Positions 56,602-64,000 of a stretch of DNA of 64,000 nt are shown here, piece after piece. This stretch comes from Flavobacterium suncheonense GH29-5 = DSM 17707. GTDB taxonomy: Bacteria > Bacteroidota > Bacteroidia > Flavobacteriales > Flavobacteriaceae. Position 1 is the first letter of the stretch. Each line of letters begins with the position of its first letter. The position numbers and the translations under genes are program-made. The DNA is taken from assembly GCF_000430025.1 (NCBI RefSeq), contig NZ_AUCZ01000009.1, positions 95,251-159,250 on the forward strand, given 5' to 3'. Below the pieces are notes generated by a model. That model searched no databases. It had not been told where the DNA came from and was given only the letters and a program-made list of their open reading frames with translations.

Positions 56602-57356
56602 TGGTTGTACTTTTTGAGTTCGAATTCCGTACCGTCAAAAACACCGTAGGTAAAATAACCGATCCAATCCCCAAGGTTGAAATATCTGGAGTTGTCTTTC
56701 AGCAGGATTTCCAGAGGTAGGTGTCTGTGGCCGAAAATGAAGAAATCATAGTGTTTTTTCTCCAGTTTGCGTTCGGCATACTGCACCAGCCATTCGTTTT
56801 CTTTTCCCAGGAATTTTACGTCTTCAGCTCCGGAAATCAGTTTGTTTTTCACAGAAAGATACTGCGCCAACCGAACACCAATATCCGGATGTAGCCATCG
56901 GAACAGCCATTTCGAAAAAGAGTTGGTAAAAACCTTTTTCATGCGCTTGTATCCTTTATCGCCTGGGCCCAAACCGTCTCCGTGGCCAATTAAAAAAGAC
57001 TTTCCGTTAAAAGTGTATTCTTTGGTAGTGTGGTAAACCGGGATGTTCAGCTCTTTTTCAAAATAGTCGTACATCCATAAATCGTGATTGCCTACAAAGA
57101 AGTAAATCTGAATGCCGTTGTCGCGCAACTCGGCTAATTTCCCTAAAACCCTTACGAATCCTTTCGGAACCACCGTTCTGTATTCAAACCAAAAATCAAA
57201 CAAATCGCCCAGTAAAAAAATAATTTCTGCATCGTGGCGGATTTCCTCCAGCCAGGCAACAAATTTTTGCTCTCTTGGGAAGCTTTTTTCAGGAGTTGGT
57301 GCTCCAAAATGTTGGTCTGAAGCGAAATAGATTTTTTTATGCTGTGGAATTTTCAT
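56598..57356 (-). CDS. lpxH: UDP-2,3-diacylglucosamine hydrolase
   Basis: 252 residues, calcineurin-like metallophosphoesterase. It releases UMP to form lipid X in lipid A synthesis, at the inner membrane's cytoplasmic face. Metal ligands: YFASDQHFG (Asp14, His16), LLGDLFDFWFEY, FVGNHDLWMYDYF, LIGHGDGLGPGDKGYKRMKK, FIFGHRHLPLE. The GDxxDxW pattern after the second motif fits LpxH. A TATATTTG box (57361-57368, minus) ends four bases before the ATG. Confidence 0.92.
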   Translation of the reverse strand: MKIPQHKKIYFASDQHFGAPTPEKSFPREQKFVAWLEEIRHDAEIIFLLGDLFDFWFEYRTVVPKGFVRVLGKLAELRDNGIQIYFFVGNHDLWMYDYFEKELNIPVYHTTKEYTFNGKSFLIGHGDGLGPGDKGYKRMKKVFTNSFSKWLFRWLHPDIGVRLAQYLSVKNKLISGAEDVKFLGKENEWLVQYAERKLEKKHYDFFIFGHRHLPLEILLKDNSRYFNLGDWIGYFTYGVFDGTEFELKKYNH

Positions 57357-57360
57357 ACAC

Positions 57361-57368
57361 CAAATATA
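57361..57368 (-). promoter_or_regulatory. candidate -7 element directly before lpxH
   Basis: TATATTTG on minus, four bases from the ATG, the same spacing seen at pth and bioF. No well-spaced TTG is apparent. Confidence 0.4.
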
Positions 57369-57836
57369 AGGATTAGAAATCTTTTTTAGATTTTTTTTGG
57401 TCTAAAACATTTGCGGTACAGCGTCGAGGCATTGTCAATAGGTATTTAGTGGTAAGAAAATTGTGTAGAATCATTATAAATTAACTAAAACGCCAAATTT
57501 TTTTATAAAAATAACCATATGTGTTAAAAATTTGTAAATTACGGCGTTTTTTTTTGTTAAAAACACAGATTTTATTTTTTAGTGGCAGTTATAAAACAAG
57601 ATATGTACTGTCAATGCTTATAAAGACGTTACTTTTTTGATTTGTGAACACAGTATTAATAATTAACACTTACACCTGTATGATAAAAGAAATACGCTTC
57701 TAAATTGTTTGATTCTGAACAAAATATAAATCTAATTCGGTTTTCTTGATAAATGAGTTGCTATACGTCATGGTGTCGCTGCGTGCTTTATTGAGAAAAT
57801 TATCATAAAAATCAACACAAAAACTATATTAACCTT
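57369..57836. other. AT-rich non-coding gap before the adhesin operon
   Basis: About 470 bases with long A and T runs. I see no gene, tRNA or hairpin terminator and no consensus TTG/TAnnTTTG pair. It must hold the control region of the 57837-64000 genes, which may use another sigma factor or a weak promoter. Confidence 0.5.
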
Positions 57837-58241
57837 ATGAAACATCTTCAATTAGTACTAACCTTGCTTGTTTTCTTTGTGATGTCTTCCGGATATTCAC
57901 AGCATTCAAACCCAATTAACGGCGATGTCGTTTACAACCTGCCACCAGGAGCCAAACTGCTTCCTAAGGCAAAAATTTATGACTTGTCTTTCAAGTTAAA
58001 CAAGAATGCAACGAATGTATCGTACCAGCAGTCCGATTTAAAATTTTTAAAAGAATTTGATGCGGGAGCTATTGAACAGCTCAAAAATGAAGACCCCAAA
58101 TACTTTGCCTATTTATCAGAAGGAGAGAATTTTATAAAATCCTTGTCGCCGAAAGTCAGAACGATTTACACAGACACGGAATTATGGTATATCTATGCTT
58201 TTGATCAAAAATTAAAAAACACGCTAACCACCATAAAGTAA
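57837..58241 (+). CDS. small secreted protein of unknown function
   Basis: 134 residues with a signal peptide (MKHLQLVLTLLVFFVMSSGYSQ). The mature 112 residues are charged and probably helical, with KLLPKAKIYDLSFKLNKN, SDLKFLKEFDAGAIEQLKNE and TIYTDTELWYIYAFDQKL. No family recognised; no Cys in the mature part and no T9SS signal, so it is probably periplasmic. It ends six bases before the giant adhesin-like gene and must be co-transcribed with it, suggesting a role in its maturation or export. Confidence 0.7.
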   Translation: MKHLQLVLTLLVFFVMSSGYSQHSNPINGDVVYNLPPGAKLLPKAKIYDLSFKLNKNATNVSYQQSDLKFLKEFDAGAIEQLKNEDPKYFAYLSEGENFIKSLSPKVRTIYTDTELWYIYAFDQKLKNTLTTIK

Positions 58242-58247
58242 GGATTC

Positions 58248-61200
58248 ATGAAAAAAAACTATCTTTTAAGCTTACTTTTTTTACTGATCAGTTCTGTTGT
58301 AATAGGACAGAATTATAATATGACCAACGGAGCCAATGGTACTATCAGTACTTGTTCCGGTAATTTCAGAGATGGAGGAGGGAACGGGAACTATGCCAAC
58401 AACCAATCCAGTACCATCACGTTTTGTCCTTCAACACCGGGAACCGTGATTCGATTGACATTTACCAGTTTTGATACAGAAATTATAGGAACCACAGTCT
58501 ATGATTACTTGGAAATGTGGCAAGGAGCAACAATTACGGGTGCCGCTTTTGATACTTTCGCAGGTACACCAACCGTGCCTTTTACGGTAACGTCATCTAG
58601 CCCAGATGGTTGTTTGACCTTTAGATTTACTTCAGATAGTTCAGTTAACAGAGCCGGATGGAATGCAACCATTTCATGTGTTGTACCGTGTACTGCCGCT
58701 ACGTCCCCGGTTGCCAATATGGTAGACACCAGTCCGGTTACAATCTGTCCTCCATCGGCTTTAAATCCGGGTTCGACAACTGTAGCTTTTAATGCTTCAA
58801 ACTCCACGAACGGAGGATTTACAAATGACCAGTTTACTTGGGATTGGGGTGATGGTACTACAAGTGTTACCGCCACACCAACTACCACCCATACCTATCC
58901 GACTACACCAGGAATCTATATGGCTTCGGTTAAAGTTAGAAACAGTAACGGGTGTTTCAGTACAAATTATGTCTCGAGGAAAATTCAAATACAACCCGAA
59001 CCCAATTTTACGGGGACCACTACCGGTCCGGTTGCCGTTAGTTGTGGAAACTCGGTTACTCTTAACGGACTGGCAGTTTCTCAGACCATATCAGAGACGG
59101 CGCCAACAGTTTCAGGCTCGCCGGTTTTATTACCAGACGGATCTGGAGCGAGCTATTTGTCTACATTGAATTTTTCAGGAATGTTTCCGGCCGGGGCAAC
59201 AATGAGTCCGGGCTGTTACCCTACTTTGAATTTTAGTATAGAGCATTCCTTCTCCGGAGACTTGCAAATAGATTTAATTGCTCCCAGCGGACAAAGTGTT
59301 AGGGTTTTCGACAGACATGGGGGCTGGACTTTGTTCGGAACCTGTGCAAATGCCGCCGATAATTTAGTACCCGGATGTCCTGCTAACTATACAGTTGTAA
59401 ATTCAGGAGGAGTTAACTGGACAGCGGCTGGGAATACAACTACAGCAACGGCTAACTGTGCAGGCTATGCAGGTGCTTGTGAGGCGGGGAATTATTACAT
59501 CCCTCAAACCTATAATTCCACCAATAGTTTTGCCGCACTGAATGGAGCGGCATTAAACGGTACCTGGACGCTTCGCATCTACGATCAGGCAGCATTAGAT
59601 GATGGTTTTATTAGTGGTTGGTCTTTGGTGTTTCCTTCCGCTTGTTTTGGAAGTATGCAAAGTGACACGCCAGATTTAACCACAGCCACTTGGTCTACAA
59701 CAGGAAGTGGTCCGGCTGTACCAGCTCAAACAACAACAAGTACTGTAGTTAATAATCCGGGCCCGTCTTGTCCTGCACCGGGACCTTGCGTTGGAAATCA
59801 GTTGTCGAATAATGTTACCATAGGACCGTTTACTTCACCGGGTTCTTACGTATATTCTTTTACAGTAACCGATGAAAACGGATGTCAATACAGAAGAAAT
59901 GTAACTGTTAATGCTACTTGTTCGTGTCCAACGGCTTCAATAAGTTATCCGGGAAGTCCATTCTGTAATGTAGCAGGTACACAAGCGGTTACGATTACCG
60001 GAACGGGTGTTTATACCGGAGGTACTTACAGTGCTCCGGCAGGTTTAAGTATCGATTCTGCCACAGGTGAGATTAACACCGGTGCAAGTACACCGGGAAC
60101 TTATACGGTAACATATAACTATAATCCGGGAGGCGGTTGTCCGGTTATAAATATAACGACACCTGTTACGATAAATTCTAACCATACGATAGCTGCGGGT
60201 TCAAATCAGGCGGTTTGTATTAATTCGCCCATTACCCCAATAAACATGACTATTGGGGGTGGAGCCACAGGTGCTACGGTTACCGGTTTGCCGACAGGAT
60301 TGAGCTCTTCGGTTGCGGGAACTACTTTAACCATCAGCGGAACACCAACCGTATCCGGTACGTTCAATTATAATGTTACGACTACCGGCAATGCTTGTGC
60401 GGTAGCTACAACTTCAGGAACAATCACCGTAACGGCACAAAACACGATTGCCACTGGTACGAGCCAAACCGTTTGTGTTAACAATGCCATTACAACTATT
60501 ACCTTGGCCACTACGGGAGCCACAGGCGCTACAATAACAGGTTTACCAACAGGGGTAACAGGTTCTTGGGCAGGTAATGTCGTGACCATCAGCGGAACCC
60601 CAACGGTATCAGGAACCTTCAATTATACGGTAACCACCACGGGAGGCTGCCCACCGGCAACCACAACAGGAACAATCACCGTAACGGCTCAGAATACAAT
60701 TGAAGATGGAATCAGTGAAACAGTTTGTATCAACAATGCTATTACGCCTATTACCTTGGCCACCACAGGAGCCACAGGCGCTACTATAACAGGTTTACCT
60801 ACAGGAGTAACAGGCTCTTGGGCAGGTAATGTCGTAACCATCAGCGGAACCCCGACGGTATCGGGAACCTTCAACTATACGGTAACCACCACGGGAGGCT
60901 GTCCGCCGGCAACCACAACAGGAATACTTACTGTTAGTTCGGCAATAGTCCCGGTTACAGGTTTTAGTTATGCAACACCTATTTGTCAGAATGAAGCTAA
61001 CCCAATGCCTAATGAGGTGTCTGGATTTACAGCGGGAGGAACTTATTCTTCAACTGCCGGATTGGTTTTTGTGAGTACAACTACCGGTGAAATTGATTTA
61101 GCGGCGAGTACACCAGGAACTTATATTGTGGAATACCTGTATCCGGCTTCTTCATGTGGTGTTGAAGGCAGCAGTACATTTGAAATCACTATTACCGCAT

Positions 61201-63611
61201 TGCCGGTCATTGCTTTGACGTCTGATGTAGCTACTGCTTCGCAAACTATTTGCGAAAACGAAAGTATAGTTGCAATTACTTATGAAGTTTCCAATGCTAC
61301 AGGAGCAACAGTAACAGGATTACCTGCAGGAGTGACAAGTAATTTTGCTTCAGGAATAGTGACAATTACCGGGACACCAACTGCTGTTGGGGTTTATAAT
61401 TTTACAGTTAGTACAACTGGAGGCTGTTCCCCAAGTGCCACGGCTGTTGGAACAATTGTTGTTAATGTGCTACCATTGGTACCAGCTATCAATACAGTTT
61501 CACCGACTTGTACCTCAGACGGAATCAGCGCGATTGCGAATTATGACGGAGGTATGACCTATGTGTTTACCCCGTCAGGGCCAAGCGTAGACGGTACGGG
61601 ATTAATCAGCGGTATGGTTGTCGGAACAGCTTATACTGTTGTGGCAGACAATGGGAACTGTACTTCAGGGGCTTCGGTTTCTTTCAGTAATGGAGCAATG
61701 TTGACAACACCATCGGTACCAACCATTAATACGGTTTCACCGACTTGTACCTCAGACGGAATCAGCACGATTGCGAATTATGACGGAGGTATGACCTATG
61801 TGTTTACCCCGTCAGGACCAAGTGTAGACGCTACGGGATTAATCAGCGGTATGGTTGTCGGAACAGCTTATACTGTAGTGGCAGACAACGGAAGTTGTGC
61901 CTCTTTGGCTTCAGTTTCTTTCAGTAACGGAGCGATGCTGACGACTCCATCGGTACCCGCTATCAATACTGTTTTGCCAACTTGTACCTCAGATGGTATC
62001 AGTACAATTGCGAATTATGATGCAGGGATAACCTATGTGTTTACGCCTGCAGGACCAAGTGTAGATGCAACGGGATTAATCAGCGGTATGATTGTCGGAA
62101 CAGCTTATACTGTAGTAGCGGACAACGGAAGCTGTACTTCTGGTGCTTCGGTTTCTTTTAGTAATGAATTGATGTTGACCACCTTGCCAACTCCGGATAT
62201 CAATACAGTTTCACCGACTTGTACCTCAGACGGAATCAGCACGATTGCGAATTATGACGGGGCGGTAACCTATGTGTTTTCACCTGCAGGACCAAGTGTA
62301 GACGCTACGGGATTAATCAGCGGTATGGTTGTCGGAACAGCTTATACTGTAGTGGCAGACAATGGAAGTTGTGCTTCTTTGGCTTCAGTTTCTTTCAGTA
62401 ATGGAGCGATGTTGACAACTCCATCGGAACCAACAATAGCTACTGTTTTAAGGACTTGTATTTCAGACGGAAGCAGTACGATTGCGAATTATGACGGAGG
62501 CGTAACTTATATATTTACGCCATCAGGACCAAGTGTAGACGCTACGGGATTAATCAGCGGTATGGTTGTCGGAACAGCTTATACTGTAGTGGCAGACAAC
62601 GGAAGTTGCGCCTCTTTGGCCTCTGTTTCTTTCAGTAATGGAGCGATGTTGACGACTCCATCGGTACCAATTATCAATACTGTTTTACCAACTTGTACCT
62701 CAGATGGTATCAGTACAATTGCGAATTATGATGCAGGCGTAACCTATGTTTTTACACCATCAGGACCAAGTGTGGACGCAACCGGATTGATTAGCGGTAT
62801 GGTTGTCGGAACATCTTATACTGTAGTGGCAGACAATGGAAACTGTACTTCAGGAGCTTCGGTTTCTTTCAGTAATGGAGCGATGTTAACGGCTCCGTCG
62901 GTACCAACTATTGATACAGATTTGCCGACTTGTACCTCAGACGGAATCAGCACGATTGCGAATTATGACGGAGCGGTAACCTATGTGTTTACACCGTCAG
63001 GACCAAGTGTAGACGCTACGGGATTAATCAGCGATATGGTTGCCGGAACAGCTTATACTGTAGTGGCAGACAATGGAAGCTGTATTTCTGCAATGAGTGC
63101 ATCGTTTAGTATTGAACCGATGATAATCCCGCCGATAGTTACTTTTACAGGAAGCTGTGCCGGAGGTGCTTTTACTTTGGTAGCCGATCAAATAAATCCG
63201 TCTTACAGTTACGAATGGTTAACCAGCAGCGGAATAAGCATAGGAACATCCAGTTCGCAAGTAATAACTTCTGCCGGAACCTATACATTAGAAGTTGATA
63301 CAGGGAATGGCTGCATTTCTTCATACAGTAATGCTTATACTACAATTTTGTGTGAAATTCCAAAAGGGATTTCACCTAACGGAGACAATTTGAATGATAA
63401 CTGGGACATCGAAGGCTTGAACGCCAAATCAGTTAAAATCTTCAACCGTTACGGAACAACCGTTTACGAGCACGGGGCGGGTTACACCAACCAGTGGCAC
63501 GGACAGTCTAAAAATGGCAATGAGTTGCCGGACGGAACGTATTACTATGTAGTCGAGTCTGGCGATGGTCAAACCAGAACCGGATGGGTATATATTAACA
63601 GAGAACGATAA
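58248..63611 (+). CDS. giant repeat-rich surface protein with CUB, PKD and P-domains, T9SS type B (gliding-motility-associated) C-terminus
   Basis: 1787 residues with a signal peptide (residues 1-20, ending VVIGQ). The N-terminal CUB-like domain runs to about 145 (NDY-type core YDYLEMWQGA; DGCLTFRFTSD), followed by a PKD domain (about 160-250, FTWDWGDGTTSV). A P-domain follows (about 310-470, SFSGDLQIDLIAPSG). From 645, three repeats of 84-87 residues precede a related fourth. From 1081 there are seven near-identical 79-residue repeats, each with two Cys. The C-terminus is a type B sorting domain (GISPNGDNLNDNWDIEGL; VKIFNRYGTTVYE; PDGTYYYVV). Together with a PorP/SprF gene next door this fits a SprB-like adhesin. 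Ligand unknown. Confidence 0.93.
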   Translation: MKKNYLLSLLFLLISSVVIGQNYNMTNGANGTISTCSGNFRDGGGNGNYANNQSSTITFCPSTPGTVIRLTFTSFDTEIIGTTVYDYLEMWQGATITGAAFDTFAGTPTVPFTVTSSSPDGCLTFRFTSDSSVNRAGWNATISCVVPCTAATSPVANMVDTSPVTICPPSALNPGSTTVAFNASNSTNGGFTNDQFTWDWGDGTTSVTATPTTTHTYPTTPGIYMASVKVRNSNGCFSTNYVSRKIQIQPEPNFTGTTTGPVAVSCGNSVTLNGLAVSQTISETAPTVSGSPVLLPDGSGASYLSTLNFSGMFPAGATMSPGCYPTLNFSIEHSFSGDLQIDLIAPSGQSVRVFDRHGGWTLFGTCANAADNLVPGCPANYTVVNSGGVNWTAAGNTTTATANCAGYAGACEAGNYYIPQTYNSTNSFAALNGAALNGTWTLRIYDQAALDDGFISGWSLVFPSACFGSMQSDTPDLTTATWSTTGSGPAVPAQTTTSTVVNNPGPSCPAPGPCVGNQLSNNVTIGPFTSPGSYVYSFTVTDENGCQYRRNVTVNATCSCPTASISYPGSPFCNVAGTQAVTITGTGVYTGGTYSAPAGLSIDSATGEINTGASTPGTYTVTYNYNPGGGCPVINITTPVTINSNHTIAAGSNQAVCINSPITPINMTIGGGATGATVTGLPTGLSSSVAGTTLTISGTPTVSGTFNYNVTTTGNACAVATTSGTITVTAQNTIATGTSQTVCVNNAITTITLATTGATGATITGLPTGVTGSWAGNVVTISGTPTVSGTFNYTVTTTGGCPPATTTGTITVTAQNTIEDGISETVCINNAITPITLATTGATGATITGLPTGVTGSWAGNVVTISGTPTVSGTFNYTVTTTGGCPPATTTGILTVSSAIVPVTGFSYATPICQNEANPMPNEVSGFTAGGTYSSTAGLVFVSTTTGEIDLAASTPGTYIVEYLYPASSCGVEGSSTFEITITALPVIALTSDVATASQTICENESIVAITYEVSNATGATVTGLPAGVTSNFASGIVTITGTPTAVGVYNFTVSTTGGCSPSATAVGTIVVNVLPLVPAINTVSPTCTSDGISAIANYDGGMTYVFTPSGPSVDGTGLISGMVVGTAYTVVADNGNCTSGASVSFSNGAMLTTPSVPTINTVSPTCTSDGISTIANYDGGMTYVFTPSGPSVDATGLISGMVVGTAYTVVADNGSCASLASVSFSNGAMLTTPSVPAINTVLPTCTSDGISTIANYDAGITYVFTPAGPSVDATGLISGMIVGTAYTVVADNGSCTSGASVSFSNELMLTTLPTPDINTVSPTCTSDGISTIANYDGAVTYVFSPAGPSVDATGLISGMVVGTAYTVVADNGSCASLASVSFSNGAMLTTPSEPTIATVLRTCISDGSSTIANYDGGVTYIFTPSGPSVDATGLISGMVVGTAYTVVADNGSCASLASVSFSNGAMLTTPSVPIINTVLPTCTSDGISTIANYDAGVTYVFTPSGPSVDATGLISGMVVGTSYTVVADNGNCTSGASVSFSNGAMLTAPSVPTIDTDLPTCTSDGISTIANYDGAVTYVFTPSGPSVDATGLISDMVAGTAYTVVADNGSCISAMSASFSIEPMIIPPIVTFTGSCAGGAFTLVADQINPSYSYEWLTSSGISIGTSSSQVITSAGTYTLEVDTGNGCISSYSNAYTTILCEIPKGISPNGDNLNDNWDIEGLNAKSVKIFNRYGTTVYEHGAGYTNQWHGQSKNGNELPDGTYYYVVESGDGQTRTGWVYINRER
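60180..60944 (+). repeat. three tandem repeats of 84-87 codons inside the adhesin gene
   Basis: Units start at 60180, 60441 and 60693 (lengths 261, 252 and 252 bases). Copies 2 and 3 are nearly identical in protein (GATGATITGLPTGVTGSWAG shared exactly); copy 1 is more diverged. A fourth, degenerate relative lies at about 61200-61470. Confidence 0.9.
61488..63134 (+). repeat. seven tandem 237-bp repeats inside the adhesin gene
   Basis: Units begin exactly every 237 bases: 61488, 61725, 61962, 62199, 62436, 62673, 62910; the last is shortened at its end. The protein core SDGISTIANYD and GPSVDATGLIS is nearly invariant. DNA differences are largely silent or confined to a few variable positions. 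Confidence 0.95.
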
Positions 63612-63623
63612 AAGCAGATAGAG

Positions 63624-63652
63624 AGCACTGCTTGGAAACAGGCAGTGCTTTT
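63624..63652 (+). terminator. intercistronic hairpin between adhesin and sprF-like gene
   Basis: Perfect 8-bp stem AGCACTGC/GCAGTGCT with 10-base loop and only four T. It is probably a partial terminator or RNA-processing hairpin that lowers expression of the downstream gene. Confidence 0.6.
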
Positions 63653-63668
63653 AACTAATAAGAAAAGC

Positions 63669-64000
63669 ATGAAAAAAATTTATTTGTCGGCGTTATTAGC
63701 CTTTATTGGTTTTACGGACGTCCAGGCACAGCAAGACCCTCACTATACACAATACATGTATAATATGAGTGTTATGAATCCGGCGTATGCGGGATCGAAG
63801 GAGAGTTTATCGATGGGTCTTTTGTATCGCAAGCAATGGGTTGAGATTGAAGATGCTCCGACTACGGGGACATTTTTTGGTCATGCGCCTGTTGGTAAGA
63901 ATGTAGGTTTGGGTTTGTCGTTTATCTCCGATAAGATTGGTCCTGTTGAGGAGAACAACGTCTACGCGGATTTCTCCTACACCCTGCAATTGGGCGGCGA
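63669..64000 (+). CDS. PorP/SprF family T9SS outer-membrane protein, 3' end outside window
   Basis: 110 codons are visible from ATG 63669: signal peptide (MKKIYLSALLAFIGFTDVQAQ), then the family opening QDPHYTQYMYNMSVMNPAYAG and the beta-barrel segment GLLYRKQWVEIEDAP. SprF-type proteins are needed for secretion or anchoring of the type B CTD protein encoded just upstream, a pairing known for SprB/SprF of Flavobacterium johnsoniae. It is 57 bases downstream of the giant gene with a hairpin between. Confidence 0.92.
   Translation, partial: MKKIYLSALLAFIGFTDVQAQQDPHYTQYMYNMSVMNPAYAGSKESLSMGLLYRKQWVEIEDAPTTGTFFGHAPVGKNVGLGLSFISDKIGPVEENNVYADFSYTLQLGG

Noticed and set aside
58505..58888. 127-codon minus-strand open frame, and similar ones at 60368-60874
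   Set aside because: Antisense shadows of the adhesin repeats; the latter pair repeat only because the sense gene repeats.
61488..63134. Regular 237-bp repeats that could suggest a repeat array or CRISPR-like locus
   Set aside because: Repeats are contiguous, far too long for CRISPR, have no spacers and form one open reading frame.

Overview
The window looks like a chromosomal segment of a member of the Flavobacteriaceae (Bacteroidota), most like Flavobacterium. The signs are promoters of the form TTG-N17-23-TAnnTTTG, few Shine-Dalgarno sites, several secreted proteins ending in type IX secretion system (T9SS) sorting domains, a PorP/SprF-family gene, a LytS/LytTR pair, DUF4270 and L25/Ctc. 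I saw no phage, insertion sequence, CRISPR array or rRNA. One tRNA gene (Leu, anticodon CAA) is present.

Layout. Positions 1-3401 (minus strand) hold a partial PQQ-type sugar dehydrogenase lipoprotein, a secreted vWA protein and an alpha/alpha-toroid protein. Positions 3551-6160 hold a TPR histidine kinase and its LytTR regulator. Positions 14100 down to 6283 form a compact minus-strand run of eight genes: panC, panD, a flippase-like membrane protein, an esterase-fold protein lacking the nucleophile Ser, radA, a lipoprotein, an HExxH protein and a GT51 transglycosylase. Divergently, positions 14208-18543 carry a glycogen-synthase N-domain protein, a DUF4270 lipoprotein and glmS. Then come atpD-atpC, and bioF-bioD-bioA plus a ketoacyl synthase (20723-25134). 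recX is minus strand, and bioB lies separately at 36093-37190.

The rest is dominated by secretion cargo. Two large proteins (26016-34953) share a C-terminal module of about 550 residues ending in a type-C-like T9SS signal. One is a lamin-tail/choice-of-anchor protein and the other a reprolysin-like metallopeptidase. After a housekeeping block (prs, rplY, pth) there is a tandem array of four paralogous minus-strand metallopeptidases (41701-53588) with type A signals. Then come ribF, a vitamin-K-carboxylase-like (HTTM) membrane protein and lpxH. The window ends with a small secreted protein, a 1787-residue repeat-rich type B adhesin-like protein and the start of its probable SprF partner.

Taken together, the window combines biosynthesis of vitamins and cofactors (pantothenate, biotin, FAD) and of UDP-GlcNAc precursors and lipid A with an unusually dense set of T9SS substrates. 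Five of these share one zinc-peptidase catalytic design and a conserved prodomain cysteine. That expanded protease family, the near-identical 79-residue repeats in the adhesin and the shared type C module are the most interesting parts. All function assignments rest on motif recognition by eye; no database search was run.
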